Shown here piece by piece: positions 1-9,043 of a DNA stretch of 64,000 bases. The notes beneath the pieces are model-generated. The model did not search any database and was not told the DNA's origin. It saw only the letters and a program-made list of their open reading frames with translations. The DNA comes from Streptosporangiales bacterium (GTDB lineage Bacteria > Actinomycetota > Actinomycetes > Streptosporangiales > WHST01). The number at the start of each line of letters is the position of its first letter. Position 1 is the first letter of the stretch. The stretch lies in the NCBI GenBank assembly GCA_009379955.1, contig WHST01000004.1, positions 48,607 to 112,606 on the forward strand, given 5' to 3'. A program made the translations under genes and the position numbers.

Positions 1-569
1 CCGACAGGTTCCGGCACATGATCACCACGTACACGACCAACGCCAGCTTCGGCCTCGCGATCCACCGGGCCTACAACCTCTGGCTGCAGCGGGGCGGCAA
101 GGACCCGTGGGAGACGTACGACGCCCTGCTGCCGTTCACCCGCGCCGAGGAGTCGTCGGGCCCGATGCTCGACAAGATCGCCTCTGGCGAGTACCTGCTC
201 GGCTACTTCATGTCGAGCACCATCGTGTTCCCGCAGCAGGTGCAGGTCGGCAAGGCCGTGGGGTGGAGCTACATCAGGGACGCCTCGCCGCTGTTCCTGC
301 GCGGCATGGGCGTGCCGGCACGGTGCCCGCACCCGAACACCGGCCGGCTGATGCTCGACTACATCCTCTCCCACGAGGGGCAGGTCAACGTCGGACGCGG
401 CGGCTTCACCCCGTACCGGGAGGACGTGACCACGAAGGAGACACCGCACACGTACACGAGCATCACCGAGGAGGTCGGCGCGGACAACATCGTGCTCATC
501 GGCTACGACCAGGGCACGGAGAAGGAGCAGGAGGCCTTCAGCGAGGAATGGGTGAAGAGACTTGGCTAG
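1..569 (+). CDS. ABC transporter substrate-binding protein, C-terminal part
   Basis: The reading frame is open from base 3, so this is the C-terminal ~188 residues of a protein that begins outside the window. The ATG at 18 is internal, not the start. Residues such as LLGYFMSSTIVFPQQ and the closing segment ending in EEWVKRLG fit the C-terminal lobe of an Fe(III)/thiamine/organic-acid type periplasmic binding protein (cluster D-like), which delivers ligand to the membrane permease. It overlaps the permease gene by 8 bases and is followed by the cognate ATPase, so it is the binding component of the importer. Ligand identity cannot be read from this fragment. The adjoining CoA-transferase and CoA-lyase suggest an organic acid, although related proteins bind ferric iron. 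Confidence 0.75.
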   Translation, partial: DRFRHMITTYTTNASFGLAIHRAYNLWLQRGGKDPWETYDALLPFTRAEESSGPMLDKIASGEYLLGYFMSSTIVFPQQVQVGKAVGWSYIRDASPLFLRGMGVPARCPHPNTGRLMLDYILSHEGQVNVGRGGFTPYREDVTTKETPHTYTSITEEVGADNIVLIGYDQGTEKEQEAFSEEWVKRLG

Positions 570-2310
570 CCAGCAGGTGATGTCCTCACCCGGCGACTCG
601 GTCGCCCCGCCGCGCTACCGGCGCCTGCTCGGTCGCACGCGCGAGACCTGGATCCAGTATGCGACGCTGGTCGTCGTCCTGCTCCTGGTGCTCGCGCCGC
701 TCGTGCCGACGCTCATCCAGTCTTTCCTCAGCGAGGCGATCTTCGCCGACGACAAGGCGTTCACCGCGGGCAACTACGGGCGCATGTTCACCGAGGCCGA
801 CTTCGGGCAGGTGATCGTGAACAGCCTCCAGCTCGCGGCCCTCACCACGGTCATCGCGATGGTGCTGTCCGTCGCGCTCGCCGTCGTGCTCATCAGGATC
901 CGCATCCCCGGCGGGGGCGTGATGAGCAACATGCTGCTGTGGCCGATCTACATCTCGCCACTCGTGCTGGCGTTCGGCTTCATCATCATCTACGGTCCCG
1001 CGGGCTACGTCAGCAAGGCCGTCAGCCTCGTCACCGGCGAGGTGCCGTGGAACCTCTACACGATTCCCGGTATGGCCGTCACCTCGGCGGTCGCGTACAT
1101 CCCGCTCGGCTACCTGTACTGCTCCAACGCCCTGCGTATCGCCGACACCTCGCTGGAGAACGCCGCGCGCACGTGCGGCGCCCGCCCGTGGCGCGTCATC
1201 TGGTCGGTGATCCTGCCGATGCTGCGGCCGCCGATCATGTACGCGTCGCTGCTCATCTTCACCGCGGCGCTGGAGGAGCTGAGCATCCCGCTGCTCTACG
1301 GCAGCCCGGTCGGCATCGACACGTTCGCGAGCTTCATCTTCACCCGCGGCCTCACCCAGGCGAACCCCGACTATGGCATCCTCGGGGCGTCGTCGATCTT
1401 CGTGCTGCTCATCCTCGGTGTGCTGGTGACCATCCAGGCGCTCGTACTGCGCAACAGCCGGCGGTTCGTCTCCGTGCGGGGCAAGGCCTCGCGCGAGCAC
1501 CGGTTCGAGGTCGGCCGGGGGCGCTGGGTGGCGTTCGCGCTCGTCGTGCTCTACCTGGTGCTCGGCCCGCTGCTCCCGCTGTTCGGGCTCGTCGCCCGCG
1601 CGTTCACCCAGGTACTCTCGCCGCTGGTGTCGCCGTTCGAGGTGTTGTCGCTCGGCAACTTCCAGGTGATCTTCGGCTACCGGCAGTACGTCGGCGCGAT
1701 CGGCAACAGCCTCTTCATCGCCCTCGTCGGGGCGATCCTGACCACGCTGCTGATGGCGGTCGCGGTGCTCGTCGCGCGGCGCTCGAACTTTCGGTTCGCC
1801 CGCCCCGTCGAGGTGACGGCGCTCGCGCCGCAGGCACTCCCCGGCACGATCCTCGGTCTCGGGTTCTTCTGGGCGTTCCTGTTCATCGCGCCGATCAGCT
1901 GGGTGCAGGGCACGGTCCTCGCCCTGATCATCGCGTTCAGCGTCCGCGCGTTCCCCCAGGCGTTCGGGGCCATCGCGCCGATGGTCATGCAGATCAGCGA
2001 GGAGCTCGACCAGGCCGCCCGCTCGGTCGGGGCCGACTGGTGGCGCACCTTCAGCCGCATCCTGCTCCGGCTGGTCACGCCCGCCCTGCTGTCGAGCTTC
2101 GTCCTGCTCTTCGTACAGATGTTCAAGGAGTTCTCGCCCGCGGTGTTCCTGGGCAGCGCGGACAGCGAGATCATCGGCACCACGGCCCTGACCCTGTGGC
2201 AGAACGGCAACACCGGTGCGGTCGCCGCACTGTCCTGCATCCAGATCGCGATCATCGCGATCGTCGTCTTCGTCGCCGGCAAAGTCCTGAAGGTGCGGTC
2301 CCATGCCTGA
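562..2310 (+). CDS. ABC transporter permease, fused two-domain (FbpB/PotB-PotC-like)
   Basis: A 582-residue inner-membrane permease made of two homologous halves, each with about six membrane segments. Each half has an EAA loop that docks the ATPase: ENAARTCGARPWRVI near residues 200-215 and DQAARSVGADWWRTF near 484-498. Single-chain double permeases of this length are typical of Fe(III) and related importers. The listed start is TTG 562, which overlaps the binding-protein gene. GTG 577 and ATG 580 in the same frame are equally plausible because no well-spaced ribosome site decides between them. The gene overlaps the ATPase gene by 8 bases, so the three are translationally coupled. Substrate is inferred only from context (organic acid more likely than iron). 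Confidence 0.87.
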   Translation: MASQQVMSSPGDSVAPPRYRRLLGRTRETWIQYATLVVVLLLVLAPLVPTLIQSFLSEAIFADDKAFTAGNYGRMFTEADFGQVIVNSLQLAALTTVIAMVLSVALAVVLIRIRIPGGGVMSNMLLWPIYISPLVLAFGFIIIYGPAGYVSKAVSLVTGEVPWNLYTIPGMAVTSAVAYIPLGYLYCSNALRIADTSLENAARTCGARPWRVIWSVILPMLRPPIMYASLLIFTAALEELSIPLLYGSPVGIDTFASFIFTRGLTQANPDYGILGASSIFVLLILGVLVTIQALVLRNSRRFVSVRGKASREHRFEVGRGRWVAFALVVLYLVLGPLLPLFGLVARAFTQVLSPLVSPFEVLSLGNFQVIFGYRQYVGAIGNSLFIALVGAILTTLLMAVAVLVARRSNFRFARPVEVTALAPQALPGTILGLGFFWAFLFIAPISWVQGTVLALIIAFSVRAFPQAFGAIAPMVMQISEELDQAARSVGADWWRTFSRILLRLVTPALLSSFVLLFVQMFKEFSPAVFLGSADSEIIGTTALTLWQNGNTGAVAALSCIQIAIIAIVVFVAGKVLKVRSHA

Positions 2311-3433
2311 GCTCACCGTCAAGAACCTCGCCAAGCGGTTCGCCGCGACCAAGGCACTCGACGACATCACGTTCACGGTGAAGGACGGCGAGTTCTTCAC
2401 GTTGCTCGGACCCAGCGGGTGCGGCAAGTCGACGACGCTGATGAGCATCGCCGGCCTCGAGCGCCCGGACGCCGGGTCGATCGCCGCCGGCGACACCGTG
2501 TTCGTCGACACCGAGAAGAACACCAACCTGCCGCCGGAGGAGCGCAACCTCGGCATGGTGTTCCAGTCGTACGCGCTCTGGCCGCACATGACCGTCGCGG
2601 CCAACCTCGAGATGCCGCTCAAGCTGCGGAAGATCCCGAAGGCCGAGCGCGACCGGCTGATCAAGGACGCCCTCGTCCAGGTGGGCCTCGACGGGTACGC
2701 CGACCGCTACCCGCACCAGATGTCCGGTGGCCAGCAGCAGCGTGTCGCGCTCGCCCGCGCGATCGTGTACTCGCCGACCGTCCTGCTGCTCGACGAGCCG
2801 CTGTCGAACCTCGACGCCAAGCTCAGGGAGCGGGCGCGCACCTGGCTCAAGGACCTCCAGCAGAAGGTGGGCATCACCACCGTCTACGTCACCCACGACC
2901 AGGTGGAGGCACTGACGCTGAGCGACCGGATCGCCGTGATGAGCGAGGGCGAGATGCTGCAGGTCGGCACGCCCGAGGACATCTACGAGTGGCCGAGCAG
3001 CCCCGAGGTCGCCGATTTCGTCGGGCGCTGCAACTTCTTCCCCGCCACCGTGGTCCGATCCGCCGACGGGCACGTCGACGTCCGCATGGGGTCGGGTGAT
3101 GCGACGCTTCGCGTATCCTCGGACCAGAGTTTCGACGCCGATGCCGCCGTCACCCTCGGGATGCGTGCCGAGCGGCTGCGCGTGCGTCCGGCCGGCGAGA
3201 CCGTCCCCGACGGCGCCAACGTCCTGCCGGTACGGCTGGTCAAGAGGTCGTTCGCCGGCAGCCGGTACGAGTACGAGGTCACGTTCGGCGACCGGCGCGT
3301 GGTGGTGGAGACCGACGACGCGGTGGACGGCGACGAGCTGTTGCTCGACGTCCCCTCGACCGGTGTCTACGTCTTCGCCGGCACGTTCACCGGATCCGGT
3401 GCGGCGAGGACCCAGGACGAGGACGGTGAATGA
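2303..3433 (+). CDS. ABC transporter ATP-binding protein with TOBE domain
   Basis: A 376-residue ATPase that powers the upstream permease. Motifs in order are Walker A GPSGCGKST (about 37-45), signature MSGGQQQR (about 140), Walker B VLLLDEPLSNLDAK (about 160) and H-loop YVTHDQ (about 195). The tail from ~290 matches a TOBE domain, which in this subfamily can sense substrate or regulators. Length and order match PotA/FbpC-type ATPases. ATG 2303 lies inside the permease gene, and the stop overlaps the CoA-transferase start by 4 bases (ATGA), so transport and metabolism genes form a single operon. Confidence 0.93.
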   Translation: MPELTVKNLAKRFAATKALDDITFTVKDGEFFTLLGPSGCGKSTTLMSIAGLERPDAGSIAAGDTVFVDTEKNTNLPPEERNLGMVFQSYALWPHMTVAANLEMPLKLRKIPKAERDRLIKDALVQVGLDGYADRYPHQMSGGQQQRVALARAIVYSPTVLLLDEPLSNLDAKLRERARTWLKDLQQKVGITTVYVTHDQVEALTLSDRIAVMSEGEMLQVGTPEDIYEWPSSPEVADFVGRCNFFPATVVRSADGHVDVRMGSGDATLRVSSDQSFDADAAVTLGMRAERLRVRPAGETVPDGANVLPVRLVKRSFAGSRYEYEVTFGDRRVVVETDDAVDGDELLLDVPSTGVYVFAGTFTGSGAARTQDEDGE

Positions 3434-4626
3434 CGGCGACCACATTGCCGCTGGACGGTGTACGGGTTCTCGACCTGAGCCGGCTTGTCGCGGGGAACCA
3501 GCTCAGCATGCTGCTCGGCGACTTCGGCGCCGACGTCGTCAAGGTGGAGCAACCCGGGAAGGGTGACTCGCTGCGGGCCTGGCGGGTGGCCGGCCAGGAG
3601 GTGCACTGGAAGGTCTACGGGCGCAACAAGCGCAGCATCACGCTCGACCTCAAGCACCCGCGGCTGCGTGAGCTGCTGCTGCGCCTCGTCGACGACGCGC
3701 AGGTCTTCGTCGAGAGCTTCAAGCCGGGCACGCTCGAGCGGCTCGACCTGGCGCCGGCCGAGCTGTTGGCGCGCAACCCGCGCCTGGTCGTCGTCCGGGT
3801 CTCCGGGTGGGGGCAGTCGGGGTCGATGTTCGAACGTCCCGGGTTCGGCACCCTCGTCGAGGCGATGAGCGGTCTCGCGGCGATGAACGGGTTCGAGGAC
3901 CGCGAACCGGTGCTCCCGCCGGGGGCGCTGGCCGACATGGTCGCCGGGACGTACGGCGCGTTCGCCGTGACGATGGCGTTGCGGCACGCGGAGGCGAGCG
4001 GCGCAGGACAGGTCATCGACCTGTCGCTGTTCGAGCCGCTGTTCTCGGTACTCGGCCCGATGGCCGCCGTGCACGCGCTCACCGGCGACGTACCGAAGCG
4101 CACGGGCAGCAGGTCGCGGACGTCGGCGCCGCGCAACGTGTACCCCAGCAGCGACGGCGGGTACGTCGCGCTGTCCGGCTCGACGCAGGTGATGACCGAG
4201 CGGCTGTTCCGCGCCATCGGTCGTCCCGATCTCGTCGACGACCCGAGGTTCGCCGACAACACCGCGCGGTTGGCGCACATCGAGGAGCTCGACGCCATCG
4301 TCGGCGGCTACTTCGCGCAGCACACGCTGGAGGACAACGTCGCGCACATGCACGAGGCCGGGGTCACCGTCGCGCCGGTGAGCACCATCGACCAGCTCGT
4401 CGACAGCGAGTTCTTCCGCACCCGCGGTGTGCTCGTCGACGGGCCCGACGCGTACGGACCCGATCCGGTGCCCATGCACGCGGTCGTCCCGCGGCTCGGC
4501 CTCACCCCCGGTGAGGTCAGGCTGCCGGCACCGCGACTCGGGCAGCACAACGAGGACATCCTCAGGCCGCTCGTCGACGAGGACGAGTGGAAGCGGATGG
4601 TGACGGAAGGTGTGATCGACGCGTGA
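3430..4626 (+). CDS. Class III CoA-transferase (CaiB/BaiF family)
   Basis: A 398-residue CoA-transferase of the formyl-CoA/succinyl-CoA:acid family, which moves CoA from a donor thioester to a carboxylic acid in the cytoplasm. The N-terminus VRVLDLSRLVAG and the segment YGRNKRSITLDLKHP are family hallmarks. The expected catalytic aspartate is present at residue 169 (GALADMVAG), the same number as in formyl-CoA transferase. The start overlaps the ATPase stop (ATGA). The stop overlaps the GTG start of the CoA lyase gene, implying that the acyl-CoA made here is cleaved by that lyase. Candidate acids are dicarboxylates such as citramalate, malate, itaconate or mesaconate; this is inference from neighbours. 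Confidence 0.9.
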   Translation: MTATTLPLDGVRVLDLSRLVAGNQLSMLLGDFGADVVKVEQPGKGDSLRAWRVAGQEVHWKVYGRNKRSITLDLKHPRLRELLLRLVDDAQVFVESFKPGTLERLDLAPAELLARNPRLVVVRVSGWGQSGSMFERPGFGTLVEAMSGLAAMNGFEDREPVLPPGALADMVAGTYGAFAVTMALRHAEASGAGQVIDLSLFEPLFSVLGPMAAVHALTGDVPKRTGSRSRTSAPRNVYPSSDGGYVALSGSTQVMTERLFRAIGRPDLVDDPRFADNTARLAHIEELDAIVGGYFAQHTLEDNVAHMHEAGVTVAPVSTIDQLVDSEFFRTRGVLVDGPDAYGPDPVPMHAVVPRLGLTPGEVRLPAPRLGQHNEDILRPLVDEDEWKRMVTEGVIDA

Positions 4627-5519
4627 GCCCAGGTGCGACTCCAACCCCGCCGGTGTGGCGGTCCCTGCTGTACGTCCCCGTCAACCAGCGACGCTTCGTC
4701 GACAAGGCGCACACGCGTGGCGCGGATGCGATCCAGCTCGACCTCGAGGACAGCATCGCCCCGGCCGAGAAGGACGAGGCGCGCACGAAGCTCCCCGACG
4801 CGGTCGACCGTGTGGCCGCGCACGGCATCGACGTCGTGGTGCGGATCAACCGCCCGTGGCGGATCGCCGTACGCGACGTCGAGGTCGCCGTCCGTCCCGG
4901 CGTCCGCGCCCTCGCCCTGCCCAAGATCGCCTCGGCCGACCACGTCCGCATGCTCGACGAGATCGTGACCGAGGTCGAGGCGCAGGCGGGCATGGCCCCG
5001 GGCTCGGTCGGCTTCATCGCGATGGTCGAGACGGCCGACGCGCTCTTCAAGGTGCGGGAGATCGCGGGCGCGGGGCCACGGGTGTGGGCCCTGACGCTCG
5101 GCAGCGAGGACCTCGCCACGTCACTCGGCATCGAGCCGCATCCCGACCTGCTGTCCAGCCACAAGATGTCGCTCATCGCCGCCGCCCGCGCCGCCGGTGT
5201 CTGGCCGCTCGGACTCGTCGGCACGCTCGCGGACTTCAAGGACCTCGACGGGTTCCGCGCGATCGCGCGTCACTCCCGTCGGGCGGGCTGTGTCGGCGCG
5301 AGCGCGATCCATCCGGTCCAGGTGCCGATCCTCAACGAGGAGTTCAGCCCCGACCCGGAGGCAGTCGCCCGGGCGCGGCGCCTCGTCAGCGCGTACCAGG
5401 ACGCTCATGCGCGCGGGGTGGGAGCGATCGAGTTCGAGGGCGGCATGATCGACGAGCCCCTCGCCGAGCGTGCCCGTGCCCTCATCCGCCTGCACGAGGC
5501 CGTCGCCGCGCGCGGCTAG
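4623..5519 (+). CDS. CoA ester lyase, HpcH/HpaI/CitE family
   Basis: A 298-residue TIM-barrel lyase related to CitE, malyl-CoA and citramalyl-CoA lyases, which split a beta-hydroxyacyl-CoA into acetyl-CoA and a keto acid. Visible motifs are LYVPVNQRRF at the N-terminus, DLEDSIAP carrying the metal-site acid, ETADALF with a conserved Glu, and LGSEDLATSLG. GTG 4623 is chosen because it forms a GTGA overlap with the CoA-transferase stop and places the LLYVPV strand near the N-terminus; an upstream GTG at 4587 would add 12 unlikely residues. The stop at 5519 sits one base from the stop of the convergent PrpD gene. Together with the CoA-transferase it could form an activation-cleavage pair. The exact substrate is unknown. 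Confidence 0.88.
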   Translation: MSPGATPTPPVWRSLLYVPVNQRRFVDKAHTRGADAIQLDLEDSIAPAEKDEARTKLPDAVDRVAAHGIDVVVRINRPWRIAVRDVEVAVRPGVRALALPKIASADHVRMLDEIVTEVEAQAGMAPGSVGFIAMVETADALFKVREIAGAGPRVWALTLGSEDLATSLGIEPHPDLLSSHKMSLIAAARAAGVWPLGLVGTLADFKDLDGFRAIARHSRRAGCVGASAIHPVQVPILNEEFSPDPEAVARARRLVSAYQDAHARGVGAIEFEGGMIDEPLAERARALIRLHEAVAARG

Positions 5520-5520
5520 G

Positions 5521-6957
5521 TCAGCCGGCCACCAGCGCCATGAACTGCGGGACCGTCAGCGCCTCGAACGCGTCCTGGTCGAGGCACTGGTCGACGATCC
5601 CGGTCGCGCGCCGCCGCGGGAACCGGGTGGCGACGTTGTCGCGGAACTTCCGTTCCAGCAGTGGGATGCCCTCGGCGCGGCGCACCCGGTGGCCGAGGGG
5701 GTACTCGACGGCGACGGTCCTGGTGGCCGAGCCGTCGGCGAAGACGACGCGGACGGCGTTCGCGATCGACCGCTTGTCGGGGTCGAGGTAGTCGCGCGTG
5801 TAGGCGGGGTTCTCGGTGACGGTCATCCGGTCACGGAGCGCGTCGATGCGCGGGTCGGCGGCGGCTGCGTCCTCGTAGTGGTCGGCGGTCACCGTGCCGT
5901 GCAGCAGCGCGGTCGCCACGATGTACTGCAGGCAGTGGTCGCGGTCGGCGGGATTGTGCAGCGGCCCGGTCTTGTCGATGATGCGGATCGCCGACTCGTG
6001 GGTGCGGATCTCCACCCGCTCGATCTCGGCCAGCCGCGGAGCGACCTCGGGGTGCAGGGTGACGGCCGCCTCGAGCGCGGTCTGCGCGTGGAACTCCGCG
6101 GGGTAGGAGATCTTGAACAGGACGTTCTCCATGACGTACGTGCCGAGCGGCCGCGCGAGGGTGAGCTCCGCACCGCCGAGGACGACGTCGTGGAAGCCCC
6201 AGGTGGGTGTCGTGAGCGCTGCCGGGTAGCCTATCTCGCCGGCGAGGACGAGCATCGCCAGCCGCACGCCGCGGCTGGTGGCGTCGCCCGCCGCCCACGA
6301 CTTGCGCGGACCGGCGTTTGGCGCGTGCCGGTAGGCGCGCAGCGTGCCACCGTCGCAGAGTGCGTGCGAGACCGCGTCGGCGATCTGGTCGCGGTCGCCG
6401 CCGAGCAGCGAGGTGGCCACGGCGGCCGACGCGAGCCGTACGTAGAGCACGTGGTCGATGCCGCGCCGGTTGAGCGAGGTGTCGAGGGCCAGCACGCCCT
6501 GGATCTCGTGCGCTTTCACGGTCGCGGCGAGCACGTCGCGCATGGTCAGCGGCTGCCGGCCGCTCGCCAGGCGGGTGTGCGAGGCGTACGCGGCGGCGGC
6601 CAGGATCGCGCCCACGTTGTCCGACGGGTGGCCCCACTCGGCGGCCAGCCAGGTGTCGTTGTAGTCGAGCCAGCGGACCATCGTGCCGATGTCGAACGCC
6701 GCCTTGACGGGGTCGAGCACGTACGAGGTGCCGGGCACCGGGACGCCGCCGGGCACCACCGTGCCGGGGACGACGGGACCGATCAGCTTCGCGCACTCGG
6801 GATAGCGCAGGGCGAGGAACCCGCAACCGAGTGCGTCGACCAGGCTGGCGCGCGCGGTCCGCAGCGCGAGCCCGCCGCCGATGGTCGTGTCGGCGACGTA
6901 GTCGGCGACGGTCCGCAGCAAGGGATCGGGAGCGGGGCGGGTGACGGGGGCGTTCAT
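5521..6957 (-). CDS. MmgE/PrpD family protein
   Basis: A 478-residue member of the MmgE/PrpD family, which includes 2-methylcitrate dehydratase and cis-aconitate (itaconate-forming) decarboxylase. Length is right, and segments such as RWLDYNDTW and [14 protein letters not shown] match the conserved first third, where catalytic residues lie. ATG 6957 is preferred over the upstream ATG 6993: it sits 8 bases after a TAGGCT -10 and leaves room for the divergent regulator. The gene converges on the CoA lyase, with one base between stops, and diverges from an ArsR-type regulator. It may hydrate, dehydrate or decarboxylate an intermediate of the acid handled by the transferase and lyase; this is inference. 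Confidence 0.87.
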   Translation of the reverse strand: MNAPVTRPAPDPLLRTVADYVADTTIGGGLALRTARASLVDALGCGFLALRYPECAKLIGPVVPGTVVPGGVPVPGTSYVLDPVKAAFDIGTMVRWLDYNDTWLAAEWGHPSDNVGAILAAAAYASHTRLASGRQPLTMRDVLAATVKAHEIQGVLALDTSLNRRGIDHVLYVRLASAAVATSLLGGDRDQIADAVSHALCDGGTLRAYRHAPNAGPRKSWAAGDATSRGVRLAMLVLAGEIGYPAALTTPTWGFHDVVLGGAELTLARPLGTYVMENVLFKISYPAEFHAQTALEAAVTLHPEVAPRLAEIERVEIRTHESAIRIIDKTGPLHNPADRDHCLQYIVATALLHGTVTADHYEDAAAADPRIDALRDRMTVTENPAYTRDYLDPDKRSIANAVRVVFADGSATRTVAVEYPLGHRVRRAEGIPLLERKFRDNVATRFPRRRATGIVDQCLDQDAFEALTVPQFMALVAG

Positions 6958-6982
6958 CGGTGTCCAGCCTATGCTCCCGGGT
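6958..6982. promoter_or_regulatory. Overlapping divergent leaderless promoters (PrpD / ArsR)
   Basis: Only 25 bases separate the two divergent start codons. TAGGCT on the minus strand (6966-6971) ends 8 bases from the PrpD ATG. TATGCT on the plus strand (6970-6975) ends 7 bases from the regulator GTG. Both fit the actinobacterial TANNNT -10 at leaderless distance, and the two hexamers share the TA at 6970-6971. RNA polymerase could therefore occupy only one promoter at a time. The -35 of each would lie inside the other gene. Confidence 0.55.
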
Positions 6983-8059
6983 GTGCCGATCATCGTGGTG
7001 CTCGAGGGGGCGGCAGACGATCGCTGCGTCGTCCGGCTGTCGCCGATCGCCGAGCTGTCTGCGGCGTTGCACGCGCTGAACGAGATCGACCACCATCCGC
7101 GCAGCCGTCAATGGGCGGACGCGGTCGCCGGCGCCGTCGACCGTGATCTCCTCGAACGCGCGGCCGCGTGGGCGCCGCTGTGGGGATCATTGCGGGCGCG
7201 CTTCCTGCTCCCGCTGGACGACCGCACCGATCGCACGCTCGACAAGGAGCTCGCCGACGTCGAGGCGCTGGGCGTCGCGCACCTCGTCGCCATGTGCGCC
7301 GAGGCCATCGTGGACCGCGACCGGACTCTCAGGTACGACCGGCTGAGCCGCGACGCGACGGTGGTGCGGCAGTTCCTCGACCGTGCGGCTCACCTCTCGC
7401 CCGAACGGCTCGCGCTCGCCAAGCGGCTGGTCGACGACCCGGTGTCCCTGCGCCACGACCTCGTCGCGTTCCTGCGCGCGTTCGCGTCGACCGGGTTCGA
7501 GCGCGAGTGGCGCTCGCTGGAGTCGGCGCTGCGCCAGGACGCACGACGGCGCTGCCACGACCTCGAGCGGCGCGGCCTGGGCGTCATCGCGGACCTGACG
7601 ACCACGGCACACGAGCACGCGCGTCCGCGCCGGATCGTCTTCGACAAGCTGTACGACGGCACCGCCAAGGTCGCCGACCAGGTCTGCCTGCTCGTGCCGT
7701 CGGTCCACGTGCGCCCCCACGTGACCATCAAGCACAACGCCGGGCTGCCGATCGTCATCCAGTACGCCGTCGGCGGGACGGACGACGTCTCGTACGACGT
7801 GGTCAGGAAGCGGATGCTGACGCTCAGCGACCCGATCCGCATCCGGATGTGCCGGTGGATCCTGCGCGAACCGCACACCACGAGCGACCTCGCCCGCCGG
7901 ATGGGGATGTCGGAACCGCAGGTCTCCCGGCACCTCAGGCGGCTGCGCGAAGCCGGGCTCGTCCGGACGAGGCGGGAGGGACGGCTGGTGTTCTACACCC
8001 TCGACGCCGAGTCGATCCAGCGGCTCGGCGGCGATCTCCTCGACGCCCTGCGCCGCTGA
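6983..8059 (+). CDS. ArsR-type transcriptional regulator with DUF5937-like N-terminal domain
   Basis: A 358-residue regulator. The N-terminal ~270 residues resemble the DUF5937 region found in actinobacterial regulators ([17 protein letters not shown] at the start). The C-terminus is a winged helix of ArsR type: [14 protein letters not shown], then recognition helix [16 protein letters not shown] and wing [12 protein letters not shown], about residues 285-350. No metal-binding CxC is evident, so it more likely senses a small molecule. GTG 6983 is chosen because it follows a -10 element at leaderless distance; the open frame extends to 6941 but overlaps the PrpD start. Divergence from PrpD suggests it controls the acid-degradation genes. 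Confidence 0.82.
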   Translation: MPIIVVLEGAADDRCVVRLSPIAELSAALHALNEIDHHPRSRQWADAVAGAVDRDLLERAAAWAPLWGSLRARFLLPLDDRTDRTLDKELADVEALGVAHLVAMCAEAIVDRDRTLRYDRLSRDATVVRQFLDRAAHLSPERLALAKRLVDDPVSLRHDLVAFLRAFASTGFEREWRSLESALRQDARRRCHDLERRGLGVIADLTTTAHEHARPRRIVFDKLYDGTAKVADQVCLLVPSVHVRPHVTIKHNAGLPIVIQYAVGGTDDVSYDVVRKRMLTLSDPIRIRMCRWILREPHTTSDLARRMGMSEPQVSRHLRRLREAGLVRTRREGRLVFYTLDAESIQRLGGDLLDALRR

Positions 8060-8120
8060 TGAGGACGCCGGCGGACCTGTTGCTTGACGGCGCGCGCCCG
8101 CACTCTGCACTGTGACTTCT

Positions 8121-8224
8121 AGGGCGTGTCTCCTCATGACTGTCCAGTACGAGCTCGTCCTCCGCCACCGCCACTGACCGCCCTGGACGCCGCTCGCTCC
8201 GAACGCCGTAAGGAGACACGCCCT
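8121..8224. repeat. 104-bp MITE-like element with 14-bp terminal inverted repeats
   Basis: AGGGCGTGTCTCCT at 8121-8134 is repeated as its exact reverse complement at 8211-8224, with 76 bases between. No complete gene lies inside. The left arm is preceded by CT and begins AGGG, so it can be read as TA followed by GGGCG; the right arm ends GCCC followed by TG. This would fit an IS630/mariner-like insertion at TA with one later mutation, but the family is a guess. The right arm includes the AAGGAG that could be the ribosome site of the IclR gene at 8227. Confidence 0.55.
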
Positions 8225-8226
8225 GG

Positions 8227-9027
8227 ATGTCTGCCTCCGGTGGTCCGCCAAGCTCCGCGAGCCTGCGCCGCGACCTCGAGATCCTCGACGTGCTCGCCAG
8301 CGACGAGTGCCGCAGGCGCGGCGGGCTGGGCGTCGTCCGGATCGCCGAGCGGCTGGGCAGGGAGAACAGCCAGGTGTCGCGGGCCTTGCGGGCACTCGCC
8401 GAGGCCGGGATGGTCGAGCGCGACCCGCACACCCTCGACTACCGGCTCGGCTGGCGCCTGTACTCGTACGCGGCCAGGACCTTCGAGGCGCGCCTGGTGC
8501 ACGTCGCCGCGCCGTTCGTCCGGCGGCTCGTGGCGGCGGTGCAGGAGACCGCGCACCTGTGCGTGTACCGCGGGAACCAGGTCCTCACCCTGTGGAGCGA
8601 GCCCGCGCCGCACGCGTACCGCGCCTCGAGCGTGTGGGACGGCCTCTCCGTCCCGCTGCTGTCGGCCGTCGCGGGGCGCGTGCTCCTGAGCGACTGGGAG
8701 CCAGCCGTGCTGCGGAAGTGGTTCGGCGACGGTGCCGTCCTGTCGTCCGTCGAACGCCCGCGCGTCCGTACCGTCGACGAGCTGGTGACCGAGCTGGCCG
8801 TGATCAAGCAGCGCGGGTACGCGCTCGCCCGCGAGGAGTTCGAGATCGGGGTGGTGAGCTGCTCCGCGCCGGTGAAGGACAGCAGGGGGCGGGTGCTCGC
8901 CGCGCTCACGATCTCGGCCCCGAGCCCGCGCCTCGGCGACCGGCTCGACCAGGCCGGCCGGCTCACGGCGAGGTGTGCGGGGGACATCGCGCGGGCACTC
9001 CTGCGGGACGGCGCGACGCCTCGCTGA
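8227..9027 (+). CDS. IclR family transcriptional regulator
   Basis: A 266-residue DNA-binding regulator. The N-terminal winged helix covers about residues 10-75 (LRRDLEILDVLAS, then recognition segment RENSQVSRALRALAEAG). The C-terminal effector domain has family features such as SVPLLSAVAGRVLLSDW and REEFEIGVVSCSAPVKDSRG, a GAF-like fold that binds small organic acids or aromatic ligands. ATG 8227 has AAGGAG 11 bases upstream, inside the right arm of the inverted-repeat element. The gene follows the acid-degradation genes and regulator on the same strand, so it could be a second ligand sensor for that locus. Confidence 0.9.
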   Translation: MSASGGPPSSASLRRDLEILDVLASDECRRRGGLGVVRIAERLGRENSQVSRALRALAEAGMVERDPHTLDYRLGWRLYSYAARTFEARLVHVAAPFVRRLVAAVQETAHLCVYRGNQVLTLWSEPAPHAYRASSVWDGLSVPLLSAVAGRVLLSDWEPAVLRKWFGDGAVLSSVERPRVRTVDELVTELAVIKQRGYALAREEFEIGVVSCSAPVKDSRGRVLAALTISAPSPRLGDRLDQAGRLTARCAGDIARALLRDGATPR

Positions 9028-9043
9028 GCCGTCGGCGTCCGAC

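Noticed and set aside
586..2664. 692-residue open frame antisense to the permease
   Set aside because: Arg/Asp/Glu/His-rich shadow of the coding strand in GC-rich DNA, with no domain; the opposite strand encodes a clear permease and ATPase.
5521..6993. PrpD start at ATG 6993
   Set aside because: It would overlap the divergent regulator start and the -10 element; ATG 6957 fits the promoter geometry and family N-terminus.
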